From NCBI GenBank assembly GCA_016297005.1, contig JAEDHK010000007.1, positions 1 through 64,000 on the forward strand: 64,000 nucleotides of DNA, written 5' to 3'. The notes beneath the pieces were generated by a model that saw only the letters and a program-made list of their open reading frames with translations, was not told the origin of the DNA and did not search any database. This stretch comes from Clostridia bacterium (GTDB lineage: Bacteria; Bacillota; Clostridia; Christensenellales; DTU072). How positions within the stretch are numbered: the stretch's first letter is position 1; each line of letters begins with the position of its first letter. The position numbers and the translations under genes are program-made. Shown here in pieces: positions 1 to 8,049 of this stretch.

Positions 1-45
1 CTACGGAACCAAAGGCTAGAGGTTCGAACCCCCTATGGCGCGCCA
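1..45 (+). tRNA. tRNA-Arg(ACG), 3' part only (5' end outside window)
   Basis: The window opens inside the anticodon loop. Bases 3-5 read ACG between a C-T and a G-A, followed by the 3' strand of the anticodon stem, a five-base variable loop and the T arm with TTCGAAC at 23-29. The acceptor 3' strand is 35-41, the discriminator G is 42 and CCA is encoded at 43-45. Reading back from the T loop puts position 34 of the tRNA at base 3, so the anticodon is ACG (arginine). One A-C mismatch lies in the T stem. The 5' half is outside the window, so the acceptor and D stems cannot be checked. Confidence 0.85.
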
Positions 46-50
46 AAAAA

Positions 51-81
51 ACAATCTTGCAATCCGCAAGATTGTTTTTTG
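51..81 (+). terminator. Rho-independent terminator of the tRNA
   Basis: A perfect 10-bp stem (51-60 with 66-75) and a 5-base loop are followed at once by a run of T. It lies 5 bases after the tRNA CCA end. Confidence 0.9.
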
Positions 82-193
82 TTTTTCGGCGGCAAAAAAC
101 AGGGAAATGGCAAAATACGGTTTTTTTATCCTGTAACCGAACGACTGCGGGGAGGATAACGACGGATTTTACTGTAACGTAACAGAACGCCCG

Positions 194-223
194 TTGACAA
201 AAACACCGGGAAGTCTGTAAAAT
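194..223 (+). promoter_or_regulatory. Promoter of the first metallophosphoesterase gene
   Basis: TTGACA at 194-199, an 18-base spacer and TAAAAT at 218-223. The start codon is 38 bases further on, after a GAGGA ribosome-binding site at 244-248. Confidence 0.7.
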
Positions 224-260
224 AACTATTGGTAATATTTCCTGAGGATGTCGTAATGAT

Positions 261-1718
261 ATGAAAAAACTGACTAAAAAAAGTAAAATCGCTATTATAG
301 TGACGGCGTGCGTGCTGGCCGTTGCCATCGGTCTCGGATGCTACTTCATGTTTGGTCCGATGCCGATGCGGGTGGATTGGTCGAAAGTTCGCGAAGTGAA
401 AAACAACGTGACGCTTCTTACCCCCGGCGAAAACGGGAAGCCGGCCGAGCTCGTCAAGTATAACGCGGACGGCACGGTGGACGAAAGCCCCTGGAAAGTC
501 CTGCAATTTACCGATCTGCACTTCGGCGACAAGATGAACGAAAACGAAATCACGTTAAATAAAATGCTCAACGCCATATACGCGGAGAAGCCCGATTACG
601 TCGTTATGACGGGAGACGTTATCACGAGCATTCGCGGTAAATCGCGTGCGGAACAGCTGTGCGAGATATTCGAGAAACTCGGTATTTATTGGACGTACGT
701 TCTCGGAAATCACGAAGGCGACCAGATCCTTGCGTTAGATCGTAAAAAGCTCGTCGATATCTGCGCCTCCTATCCGCATTGCGTATTGGATAACAGCGTT
801 AAATATACAAAGGACGGCACAAAAGTGTGGGGCGACGGAAACTGCGTCGTCAATCTGCTCGGCAAGGACAATAAAGTCGTGCAATCCATGATCTTTATGG
901 ACAGCGGCGACGCCGTCTCGGATGCGGACGTCAAACGCGTCGGAGTAGAAAAAGGCTCCTATGACTTTTTGAAAGAAAGTCAAATGAAATGGTATGAAGA
1001 ACAAGTAAAAGCCGCCGCCGAATCGAACGCCAACGTAAAAACGATGCTCTTTATCCATATCCCGCTCGTCGAGCAAAACAGTCTTATTTACGTCCGTCAA
1101 TCGGAATACTCGCCGGAAGACGCTACCTCCAACCGCGCGGTTCTCCTCTCTCAGACGCCGGACTTCATAAATAATTTAACAGCGGAAGATAGGGCCTCCG
1201 TCGAAAGCGGAAATATCGTATCCGCCACCGTCGGCGGCGCAAAAACCACGGTTTATCCCGCTTCTTATAAAAGAGTAGCGGAAAGCGAACGTATCCTCGA
1301 CGGAAAGGTTATCGGATTCTTTATTCTGAAAGACGGCTGGTCGTACGTAAAAACAACGGGCGCGTACGAGGGATGTTGTAGCTCCGACTATAATAACGGT
1401 ATGTACGCCCTTATGAAAAAGCTCGCTCCGCACGTGAACGGCCTGTTCTGCGGACACGATCACGTTACCGACAGCGTTCTTTACGAAACGGGGACGTACA
1501 CCAAAGAAGAATCCCCCGTTTATCTCTGCTACGGTACCTGCGGCGGTTACGCTACGTACAGTCTCTATTCCAAAAAAATGTCTGATAACAAAGATGAAAT
1601 GAAAGGCTATAACGTCATTTATATTTACGAGGATAGCTCTTTCGACTACTACGGCGTACAATATACGGATACCTCCGTCATGACGCCTTACGTCATCGGG
1701 AATCTTCCCGTCGAATAA
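261..1718 (+). CDS. Membrane-anchored metallophosphoesterase
   Basis: A calcineurin-like metallophosphoesterase (PF00149 type) of 485 residues. Residues about 9-30 form one hydrophobic anchor after a Lys-rich start, so the catalytic part should lie outside the membrane. All core motifs are visible: FTDLHFGD (about 90), MTGDVIT (about 117), LGNHEGD (about 149), a later FIHIP and CGHDH (about 398), which together bind two metal ions and the phosphate. The substrate cannot be told from sequence. The gene has its own promoter and no close partner on the same strand. A second, degenerate member of the family is at 11462-12643. The ATG at 261 has a GAGGA at 244-248, a somewhat long spacing. Confidence 0.85.
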   Translation: MKKLTKKSKIAIIVTACVLAVAIGLGCYFMFGPMPMRVDWSKVREVKNNVTLLTPGENGKPAELVKYNADGTVDESPWKVLQFTDLHFGDKMNENEITLNKMLNAIYAEKPDYVVMTGDVITSIRGKSRAEQLCEIFEKLGIYWTYVLGNHEGDQILALDRKKLVDICASYPHCVLDNSVKYTKDGTKVWGDGNCVVNLLGKDNKVVQSMIFMDSGDAVSDADVKRVGVEKGSYDFLKESQMKWYEEQVKAAAESNANVKTMLFIHIPLVEQNSLIYVRQSEYSPEDATSNRAVLLSQTPDFINNLTAEDRASVESGNIVSATVGGAKTTVYPASYKRVAESERILDGKVIGFFILKDGWSYVKTTGAYEGCCSSDYNNGMYALMKKLAPHVNGLFCGHDHVTDSVLYETGTYTKEESPVYLCYGTCGGYATYSLYSKKMSDNKDEMKGYNVIYIYEDSSFDYYGVQYTDTSVMTPYVIGNLPVE

Positions 1719-1882
1719 CGCTTCGAACGCTTTGTTCTGAAAGTAATACTTGCCGGATAGTCGATTGCGTAAAATTTCGCTGCCGACAAGAAATTTCATG
1801 CCGAAGACCTTTCACAAACGGTATAAAAATTTATTTTGTTGCGTTTATTCCTCGATATTCCGCCCGGGCATTCCTTTATGTG

Positions 1883-1911
1883 TTGCATTTTCCCGGCGGG
1901 ACTGTTATAAT
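1883..1911 (+). promoter_or_regulatory. Promoter of the 6-TM protein / sugar kinase / lipoprotein group
   Basis: TTGCAT at 1883-1888, a 17-base spacer and a perfect TATAAT at 1906-1911. It lies 40 bases upstream of the ATG at 1952. Confidence 0.75.
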
Positions 1912-1951
1912 ATAGATTACCTTTCAGAACACGTTATTGGGAGAGATATCT

Positions 1952-2629
1952 ATGCCGATTCTTGATAAAAATCAGAAAATCAACGTCATTGTGCTCGGTC
2001 TGATCGCATTCGTTGTCTTTCCGCTATTTACGGCGATCTTCCTTTCTTTGGAAAATCCCATTCTGCACTCCATAACGGAGATGGGATTCGATATGGGCTA
2101 CTATGTTCCCTTCCTCTGCTGGGGAATCTTTATCATTATCGATTTGCTGTATACCATGCTCCTGTATCTGAAAGAATCCTATTTCAGAAAAGAACTGAAA
2201 ATAGCTGCTCTTGCCACCTTGGTTGCGGTCGATATTATGTTCATCCTGACAGGCGCTTGCTCCGATAATCCGGACGTAGCCAGCCCCACCGTCATTAAGA
2301 TACATAATAAATCGGCTATCGCCATGTTCATCGGACACTTCGTCGTGCTCGCCATTGTTACCGTATTTTCTTTCTTCCGCAATCGCACGCAGGGCTATAT
2401 TAATCTCGTCCTGATGGGCTTTATCCTTATCACGATCGCTTATTGCTATATCCGTGTTACGGACGATGAAGAATTCAGTCTGATGCACTCCGCCACGGCG
2501 TTATGCGAAGGATATGCTTTCGCACTCATCATTATTTATATGTATCTTAACTACCTGGGTAACGTTCTTCTCGCGCCCACCGGAAAAACAATATTGATTG
2601 TAAAAGAAAAAACGGGTAAAATAATATAA
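1952..2629 (+). CDS. Multi-pass membrane protein of unknown function
   Basis: A 225-residue protein with about six hydrophobic segments, starting near residues 10, 50, 80, 120, 145 and 180, and short charged loops. The layout recalls small 6-TM families such as DUF998 or Frag1-like proteins, but I see no diagnostic motif and do not assign a function. The ATG at 1952 is preferred over a TTG at 1937 because GGGAGA lies 7-12 bases before it. It is followed after 31 bases by a sugar kinase on the same strand and shares its promoter. Confidence 0.7.
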   Translation: MPILDKNQKINVIVLGLIAFVVFPLFTAIFLSLENPILHSITEMGFDMGYYVPFLCWGIFIIIDLLYTMLLYLKESYFRKELKIAALATLVAVDIMFILTGACSDNPDVASPTVIKIHNKSAIAMFIGHFVVLAIVTVFSFFRNRTQGYINLVLMGFILITIAYCYIRVTDDEEFSLMHSATALCEGYAFALIIIYMYLNYLGNVLLAPTGKTILIVKEKTGKII

Positions 2630-2660
2630 TAATCTATATACATATTCGGAGGAATCATCA

Positions 2661-3683
2661 ATGAAATTCATTACTTTCGGAGAAATTATGATGCGCCTGC
2701 AACCGGAAGGCTACAAGCGTATTTCGCAAGCCGAACGTTTCGATCTTTGCTTCGGTGGCAGCGAAGCAAACGTAGCTGTCTCTCTGGCAAATTACGGACA
2801 AGAAGCCGTCTTTCTGACCAAAATCCCCGACAATGCGATCGGCGACAGATGTCTGCGCGACCTGAAAGCAAACGGCGTGGAGACTTCGTCCATCGTTTTG
2901 GGCGGACCGAGAATGGGTATCTATTTCACCGAAAAAGGCGCTTCTCAACGCGCCAGCACCTGCTTGTACGATCGAGCGGGCAGCAGTATTACCACTTTAA
3001 AGAAAAAAGAGATCAACTTCAAAAAGCTCTTTGCGGGAGCAGCCTGGTTCCATACTTCCGGCATTACGCCGGCACTCGGAAAAGAAGTGGCCGACCTTAC
3101 CGTCACGCTGATGAAAACGGCAAAAGAAAAGGGGTTAAAAACCTCTTGCGATCTTAACTATCGCAAAAAATTGTGGTCGAAAGACGAAGCAAATAAGGTC
3201 ATGACCGCCTGCATGCCCTATACCGACGTTCTGATCGCCAACGAAGAAGACGTTTCGGACGTGTTTGGTCTTCATGCCGACGGCACCAATATCGTCGGCG
3301 GAAAGTTGTCCGAACAAGGATATATCGATCTCGGCAAAAAAGTTCTCGATCGCTTCCCCTCTCTCAAATACGTCGCGTTCACCTTACGAGAAAGTTTTTC
3401 GGCCAGCAGAAACGGCTGGTCCGGTCTCCTCGTCTCCCGTAACGGCGCCACCCGGAGTAAACGATACGAGCTGGACGTTGTCGACCGCGTAGGCGGCGGC
3501 GACAGCTTCTCCGCCGGTCTTATTTACGCTCTTGCTTCCGGCATGGACGACAACGCCGCCATTAACTTCGGTATCGCCGCCTCCGCCTTGAAGCATAGCA
3601 TCGAGGGCGACTATAACCGCGTCTCCGTTGCCGAAGTCACCAAGCTTGCCGAAGGTGACGGTAGCGGTCGTATCCAAAGATAA
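2661..3683 (+). CDS. kdgK: PfkB-family sugar kinase, probably 2-dehydro-3-deoxygluconokinase
   Basis: A ribokinase-fold (PfkB) kinase of 340 residues that phosphorylates a sugar or sugar acid with ATP in the cytoplasm. The N-terminus (FGEIMMRL, then CFGGSEANVAVSLANYG) is the form seen in 2-keto-3-deoxygluconate kinases. The C-terminal signature VGGGDSFSAGLIYAL (about 275-290) holds the catalytic Asp. KDG kinase works late in pectin and glucuronate breakdown and makes KDPG. No aldolase gene lies nearby, so the substrate is inferred from the family only. GGAGG at 2649-2653 sets the start. A lipoprotein gene follows after 6 bases. Confidence 0.8.
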   Translation: MKFITFGEIMMRLQPEGYKRISQAERFDLCFGGSEANVAVSLANYGQEAVFLTKIPDNAIGDRCLRDLKANGVETSSIVLGGPRMGIYFTEKGASQRASTCLYDRAGSSITTLKKKEINFKKLFAGAAWFHTSGITPALGKEVADLTVTLMKTAKEKGLKTSCDLNYRKKLWSKDEANKVMTACMPYTDVLIANEEDVSDVFGLHADGTNIVGGKLSEQGYIDLGKKVLDRFPSLKYVAFTLRESFSASRNGWSGLLVSRNGATRSKRYELDVVDRVGGGDSFSAGLIYALASGMDDNAAINFGIAASALKHSIEGDYNRVSVAEVTKLAEGDGSGRIQR

Positions 3684-3689
3684 CCGATA

Positions 3690-4673
3690 ATGAAAAAAGT
3701 ATTCGTTCTTGCTATCTTTTGTTTCGCGTTGCTCTCCGTCGCCTGCACCCCGGGCGGGGGGAGTTTAACCGATTCTTCCTCTTATTACGTTTACGATAAC
3801 GGCGAAAAATACGCCGTAGGTTCTTTTATACAGTCAACGGAAGAAATCGATTCGATTAATATCGACTGGATAGCGGGTTCCGTTACTTTATGCGGCAGCG
3901 AAAACGCCAAAGGCGTTTCTGTACGCGACGATTACGTTCCCAAAGCAGGCTACGAGCCTTATTGCGTGCATACCTATGTCGAAGAAAGAACGCTTTTCGT
4001 CAAATTTATGCGGTATAATCTGAAAATTAGCACTTCCATCCCCACCAAAAACCTGACCGTCGTCGTTCCGAAAGACTATGCTTACAAAAAGATATCTCTT
4101 TCCGCCGTCACGGCCTCTACCGTCGTTACCGACCTGACGTGCCTCGACTTCACGCAGGGTTCCGGCGGTATCGGAGGAGGTATCCGCACCGAAAATTGCG
4201 CTTATAAGTCTTTCTTTACCAACGTCACTGCCGGCGATACCGTGATAAAAGACTGTACTTTCTCCGAAAAAACGGAATTCGTCATGGGCACCGGTTCGCT
4301 CGTCATGGAAAACAGCAAAACCGATCTGCTGATCGGTCAATGCCGCACGGGCGACCTTGTTTTGAAGAATTGCAACGCCAAAAAAACGGACGTAAATATC
4401 TCATTAAACGGCGATGGCTACTTGACCGACCTTGTCTCCGAAGACTTCGATCTCTCTTGCGCCGCCGGGGATATTTATGCCCATCTATCCGACGAGATGA
4501 CGGATTATAAATTAGATTGCAAATCGCCCTTCTCCGTCGTCTATCCGGAAGACGTTCCCGAAAAAGGCTCTTTTCCCATTCGCTTGCATTCTACCGCCGG
4601 ACACGTCAAATTTCTTCCCAAAGAAGAGATTCTCGCGCTCCTCGAACCGGAACCCAAACAACCTGAGAAATAA
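3690..4673 (+). CDS. Putative lipoprotein with DUF4097-like beta-repeat fold
   Basis: A 327-residue exported protein. The first 19 residues form a signal peptide ending in the lipobox LSVAC, so Cys19 should be lipidated and the protein held on the outer face of the membrane. The body is a run of short beta-strand-like repeats (ENAKGVSVR, LTVVVPKDY, TGSLVMENSK, RTGDLVLKNCN, AAGDIYAHL), the pattern of DUF4097-type right-handed beta-helix proteins. No enzyme motif is visible. It starts 6 bases after the kinase stop without a clear ribosome-binding site, so translation is probably coupled. Confidence 0.7.
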   Translation: MKKVFVLAIFCFALLSVACTPGGGSLTDSSSYYVYDNGEKYAVGSFIQSTEEIDSINIDWIAGSVTLCGSENAKGVSVRDDYVPKAGYEPYCVHTYVEERTLFVKFMRYNLKISTSIPTKNLTVVVPKDYAYKKISLSAVTASTVVTDLTCLDFTQGSGGIGGGIRTENCAYKSFFTNVTAGDTVIKDCTFSEKTEFVMGTGSLVMENSKTDLLIGQCRTGDLVLKNCNAKKTDVNISLNGDGYLTDLVSEDFDLSCAAGDIYAHLSDEMTDYKLDCKSPFSVVYPEDVPEKGSFPIRLHSTAGHVKFLPKEEILALLEPEPKQPEK

Positions 4674-4698
4674 ATTCTCGTACGATCCAAACAGTTTT

Positions 4699-4962
4699 AG
4701 CGGCGTTGCGATAAGGATTTAAATTGAAATAAAATATATTTTTATCCGCAAAAGAATTAAAATAAAGTTATATTTTCAGCCTTATGGCTAAAATTGATAT
4801 GCAAGGAGCTTGCGTTTTATTTCGGCTTTCAGCCGAAGTTATATTATATTTGCCTTAGCTTCTCTCGAAGAGAGAAATATTACTTTGCTTCATGCAAAAT
4901 ATCACGCCGTAAGGCAAATATAGCTAACGGCGTTGCGATAAATCCCTATCGCAACGCCGTTA
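4699..4962. repeat. Structured element with terminal inverted repeats (MITE-like), full of short hairpins
   Basis: This fills the 322-base gap between two convergent genes. The left end 4701-4720 and the reverse complement of the right end 4940-4959 agree at 19 of 20 bases. The first 14 bases of the left end recur at 4929-4942, so the right side forms a perfect 16-bp stem (4925-4940 with 4947-4962). Between the ends lie small hairpins at 4778-4789, 4801-4813, 4821-4837, 4861-4875 and 4884-4898, and a 12-bp outer stem (4846-4857 with 4910-4921) encloses the last two. I see no reading frame in it. The large stem may also stop transcription from both sides. No clear target-site duplication was found. 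Confidence 0.7.
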
Positions 4963-4995
4963 ACGCCGAGTCCTTTTTTTTCTTTTTTGCAAACT

Positions 4996-5874
4996 TTATT
5001 TGGAAGACTGAGCTTCATAATCTTTCAAAACGTAAGAGATGTTATTTTCGACGATCTTCGCAGGGAATTTTCTGCTCATAAGTCCGTAGGTGCCGGCTGC
5101 GTTCGCTTCGTCGTCAGTCAGATAATATACTTCGATACCTCTGCCCGTGGGGGTGTCTGCCAATCGAATGTTTACCTTGTTGCAGTTGACCGTGCCGTTG
5201 ATCTTCTTGTTAACGTCTTCGATTTCGGTCCGAACGGTGGTCGATCCAACGTTGGAGCAAGCCACTTCGACCGCTTTTCCGCTGAAAGGATCGGCGATCT
5301 TGGTCTTGGACGGAACGCTATCGGTCTTGTAGCAACGAACGTAATAATACAAAAATTCGTTATCGGTATAATTGCTGCTTCCGACCTTGATCTTACCGCT
5401 CTTTCCTTCACGGCCGTCAACGTACGTAATGCGATAAACGTAGTTATTCCCGTCGTGATAAGATTCTAACGTATAAGAATCGTCGCCGTCGGATAAATTT
5501 TTATCCGTATAAACTTTATTGGTGGCGAGCACGTTATAGTCGCTCGCAAGAATGGTGGTCTCGATCTGGCATACGTTTTCTTGCAAAAGTGTTTCTCGTA
5601 CGCATACCGAAGCCGAAGAATAGGTCTTTTCTTCTCCGTTATAGACGAGCTTCTTTTTTTCATCGCCGATATTGGCGCTCAGTTGAACGGTAAGCGTGCC
5701 CACAGCGGAGGTTACCGTATTGTCGTTATCATGAATCGTATAAATAAGCGTCTCGCTATCCGCCCAACAGGGTTCTACGGTAATTTTGGCGTTTCTGCCG
5801 CTACAAGCGGAAAGGGAAAGCGCCATTGCGAGCGAAGCAAGGACGACTACCGTTACCAGAAGGATCTTTTTCAT
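4996..5874 (-). CDS. Putative lipoprotein of unknown function
   Basis: A 292-residue exported protein with a signal peptide whose lipobox is SLSAC (Cys24). The mature part is rich in Thr, Ser, Tyr and Asp and looks all-beta, with no motif I can name. A short EGKSGKIKVG stretch and several YxxxxN turns are the only notable patterns. The start has TCTCC (GGAGA on the coding strand) at 5884-5888 and a strong promoter further upstream. It is transcribed alone, convergent with the previous lipoprotein gene and divergent from iolG. Confidence 0.7.
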   Translation of the reverse strand: MKKILLVTVVVLASLAMALSLSACSGRNAKITVEPCWADSETLIYTIHDNDNTVTSAVGTLTVQLSANIGDEKKKLVYNGEEKTYSSASVCVRETLLQENVCQIETTILASDYNVLATNKVYTDKNLSDGDDSYTLESYHDGNNYVYRITYVDGREGKSGKIKVGSSNYTDNEFLYYYVRCYKTDSVPSKTKIADPFSGKAVEVACSNVGSTTVRTEIEDVNKKINGTVNCNKVNIRLADTPTGRGIEVYYLTDDEANAAGTYGLMSRKFPAKIVENNISYVLKDYEAQSSK

Positions 5875-5906
5875 TCCGATATATCTCCGAAATATTATTT
5901 TTATAA

Positions 5907-5935
5907 AGTATAAAGAAAAAAACGGCGTTTGTCAA
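5907..5935 (-). promoter_or_regulatory. Promoter of the lipoprotein gene at 4996-5874
   Basis: On the minus strand, TTGACA (5930-5935), a 17-base spacer and TATACT (5907-5912). Confidence 0.8.
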
Positions 5936-5999
5936 TAAAAGACGGCGAGGTGCGCTTTATTTTGTCCATTTTGAAGACCGAATTAATTATTATTGCATA

Positions 6000-6028
6000 T
6001 TGCAAGGCTACCCGAACTATGCTACACT
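6000..6028 (+). promoter_or_regulatory. Promoter of the inositol dehydrogenase gene
   Basis: TTGCAA at 6000-6005, 17 bases, TACACT at 6023-6028. Transcription from here would start near 6035, which rules out an in-frame start at 5993 and supports the ATG at 6062. Confidence 0.7.
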
Positions 6029-6061
6029 TATCTTAATGAAAAAACAAGGAGCGAAGATAAA

Positions 6062-7075
6062 ATGATTAACGTAGGAATCATCGGCGCAGGTCGTATCGGA
6101 AAGGTGCATTGCGAAAGCATTATGCGTTACGTAAAAGGCGCGACCGTCAAAGCCATTGCCGACCCGTTTTTGAAAGAAGATACCATCGAATGGGCAAAGT
6201 CCCTCGGGGTAAAAGAGTTTTTTTCCGACTACAAAGAGATCCTTGCCGATAAGGACGTTCAGGCCGTTCTGATCTGTTCCGGTACGGACACCCATTCGGC
6301 CATCTCTATCGACGCGTTAAAGGCGAACAAGCACGTCTTTTGCGAAAAACCCATCGACCACGACATAGATAAAATCCTCAAAGTCAAGGCAGAAATAAAA
6401 AAGCACCCCGACCTGAAATATCAAGTGGGCTTTAACCGCCGTTTCGACCATAACTTCCGCGCCGCAAGAGAAGCGGTCAAAGCGGGCAAGATCGGCGACC
6501 TCAACGTCCTGAAAGTCTGTTCCCGCGATCCCGGCGCGCCCCCGGTCAGCTACATTAAGATCTCCGGCGGCATCTTCCTCGATATGACCATTCACGACTT
6601 CGATATGATCCGTTTCATCTCCGGATCCGAAGTGGAAGAGGTCTTCGCTTACGGCGGCGTACTCGTCGATCCCGCTATCGGAGAAGCCGGCGACATCGAT
6701 ACAGCCGTTATCTCCATGAAACTGAAAAACGGCGCCCTCGCCGTCATCGATAACTGCCGCCGCGCAAGCTACGGCTACGACCAACGCGTAGAAGCCTTCG
6801 GAAGCCTCGGTCAGGTCGCAATAAGTAACGATACCGACTCCAACGCCGTCATCAGCAATGCCGACGGCGTCCACGCCGAAAAGCCCCTGCTTTTCTTCCT
6901 CGAACGCTATATGCAGGCCTACGTCAACGAAATTTCCGAATTCGTCGCCAGCGTCGAAAACGATACGCCCGTACCCGTAGACGTCGATTGCGGTCTCCAA
7001 GCCGTCGTCATCGGCCTCGCCGCCAAAAAATCCCTGCAAGAAGGCCGCCCGGTCAAACTTTCCGAAATACTATAA
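6062..7075 (+). CDS. iolG: Inositol 2-dehydrogenase-like oxidoreductase (Gfo/Idh/MocA)
   Basis: A 337-residue NAD(P)-dependent dehydrogenase, the usual length for myo-inositol 2-dehydrogenase. The N-terminal Rossmann fold begins VGIIGAGRIGKVH. The family motif EKPID is at about residue 97. The C-terminal part has FNRRFDHNFR and MTIHDFDMIRF, with the Asp and His of the catalytic site. It would oxidise myo-inositol or a related polyol in the cytoplasm. No other iol genes are in the window, so the substrate is inferred from similarity. AAGGAG lies 12-17 bases before the ATG. The last 24 coding bases recur downstream of the toxin gene at 7839-7862. Confidence 0.8.
   Translation: MINVGIIGAGRIGKVHCESIMRYVKGATVKAIADPFLKEDTIEWAKSLGVKEFFSDYKEILADKDVQAVLICSGTDTHSAISIDALKANKHVFCEKPIDHDIDKILKVKAEIKKHPDLKYQVGFNRRFDHNFRAAREAVKAGKIGDLNVLKVCSRDPGAPPVSYIKISGGIFLDMTIHDFDMIRFISGSEVEEVFAYGGVLVDPAIGEAGDIDTAVISMKLKNGALAVIDNCRRASYGYDQRVEAFGSLGQVAISNDTDSNAVISNADGVHAEKPLLFFLERYMQAYVNEISEFVASVENDTPVPVDVDCGLQAVVIGLAAKKSLQEGRPVKLSEIL
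7048..7071 (+). repeat. Direct repeat, copy 1 (3' end of iolG)
   Basis: These 24 bases are identical to 7839-7862. If the next 8 bases are included, 30 of 32 match. The two copies bracket the Phd/Doc module. Confidence 0.9.
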
Positions 7076-7089
7076 TAATCAACAATAAT

Positions 7090-7127
7090 GCGAGAGGAAA
7101 CTTTCTTTTTCCTCTCGCGATTTTTTT
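7090..7127 (+). terminator. Terminator after iolG
   Basis: An 11-bp stem (7090-7100 with 7108-7118) is followed by GA and seven T. Confidence 0.9.
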
Positions 7128-7151
7128 ACAAAAAGAATTCTGAATTTTTAA

Positions 7152-7187
7152 AATAGGTTGATTTTATCCTATTATTTATGGTATACT
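7152..7187 (+). promoter_or_regulatory. Promoter and candidate operator of the toxin-antitoxin module
   Basis: TTGATT (7158-7163), 18 bases and TATACT (7182-7187), followed by AAGGAGG just before the antitoxin ATG. AATAGG (7152-7157) and CCTATT (7168-7173) form an inverted repeat over the -35 box. Phd-type antitoxins repress their own operon at such sites, so this is a likely operator. Confidence 0.55.
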
Positions 7188-7206
7188 AACATCAAGGAGG
7201 TATATT

Positions 7207-7449
7207 ATGCTTATTGATACGCAAAACATCGTGACCATGACCGAGGCTAATCAGAATTTTTCCAAAACGGCACGACTGGCCGATCAAAAAGGATGCGTTG
7301 TTATTTTCAAAAACAACAAGCCGAAATATCTGCTTATCGACATGGATAACGAAAACTATTTGAATCTATCCGATGACGAAAAAATCGATATTGTCGCAAA
7401 ACGCATTCTCGAAAAATACCATCCGGCCTTTGAGGCTTTGGCAAAATGA
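7207..7449 (+). CDS. phd: Antitoxin of the Phd/YefM family
   Basis: An 80-residue protein matching the Phd/YefM fold. The N-terminal DNA-binding half reads VTMTEANQNFSKTARLADQKGCVVIFKNNKPKYLLI, with the usual N-x-x-x pattern before a beta-hairpin. The C-terminal helix (residues about 55-80) should bind and block the Doc toxin. It overlaps the toxin start by 4 bases (ATGA), the normal antitoxin-first order. A strong ribosome-binding site precedes it. Confidence 0.88.
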   Translation: MLIDTQNIVTMTEANQNFSKTARLADQKGCVVIFKNNKPKYLLIDMDNENYLNLSDDEKIDIVAKRILEKYHPAFEALAK

Positions 7450-7826
7450 TCAGATTCAGCAAAGAAAAGGTTCTTCTTCTGCACCAACTTATCACGCAAG
7501 AAACGGGCGGAAGCGCAGGCGTAAGGGATTACGCCTTGCTTGAATCTGCCTTGGAAAGCGCTTTCGCTACGTTCGACGGGCAAGACCTATATCCGACCAA
7601 GGAAGAAAAAGGCGCGAAGATCGGCTACTCGCTCATTTCTAACCACGCCTTTGTCGACGGGAATAAACGGATCGGTATGTACGTCATGCTGACTTTTTTA
7701 GAGGTCAACGGCATCCCCATCGACGCCACCAATAAGGACGTCGAAGACATAGCTATGTCCGTCGCCGCCGGGACAAGCCGCTATGAAGAACTTCTCGACT
7801 GGGTCAACGCTCATGAAAATCCTTAA
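7446..7826 (+). CDS. doc: Doc toxin (Fic/Doc family)
   Basis: A 126-residue toxin. The Fic/Doc core motif is HAFVDGNKRIG at about residues 66-76, with the catalytic His, the acidic Asp and the Asn-Lys-Arg anchor. In P1 Doc this enzyme phosphorylates elongation factor EF-Tu and stops translation. The overall length and the start IRFSKEKVLLLHQLI fit Doc rather than longer Fic AMP-transferases. All key residues are intact, so it should be active. The module sits between two copies of a 24-bp repeat, which suggests a recent arrival. Confidence 0.9.
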   Translation: MIRFSKEKVLLLHQLITQETGGSAGVRDYALLESALESAFATFDGQDLYPTKEEKGAKIGYSLISNHAFVDGNKRIGMYVMLTFLEVNGIPIDATNKDVEDIAMSVAAGTSRYEELLDWVNAHENP

Positions 7827-7838
7827 TACCCCTTGTCT

Positions 7839-7862
7839 CCCGGTCAAACTTTCCGAAATACT
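7839..7862 (+). repeat. Direct repeat, copy 2 (orphan iolG 3' end)
   Basis: This is identical to 7048-7071 and is followed by a stop codon in the same frame as in iolG. It starts 12 bases after the doc stop codon. Confidence 0.9.
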
Positions 7863-7951
7863 GTAACAATTCTTTTTTACCCGCATAACCGGATTGATGA
7901 AAATGTCGACCCTCGCTATCGAATGCTCTCATTATCTGCAAACAAATAATT

Positions 7952-7981
7952 GCAGCTCGCCCACGTGTCGGGGCGAGCTGC
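7952..7981 (-). terminator. Hairpin downstream of the large lipoprotein gene
   Basis: A perfect 11-bp GC-rich stem (7952-7962 with 7971-7981) and an 8-base loop. On the minus strand it is followed by AATTATTTG, a poor T-run. It lies about 70 bases after the stop codon of the gene at 8050-11097. Confidence 0.5.
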
Positions 7982-8049
7982 CTTCATCTGCAGTCCAATT
8001 GCCCTTTCGCGAAAAATTTCGCAAGGTTAATCGACTTCGTCTGATGGGC

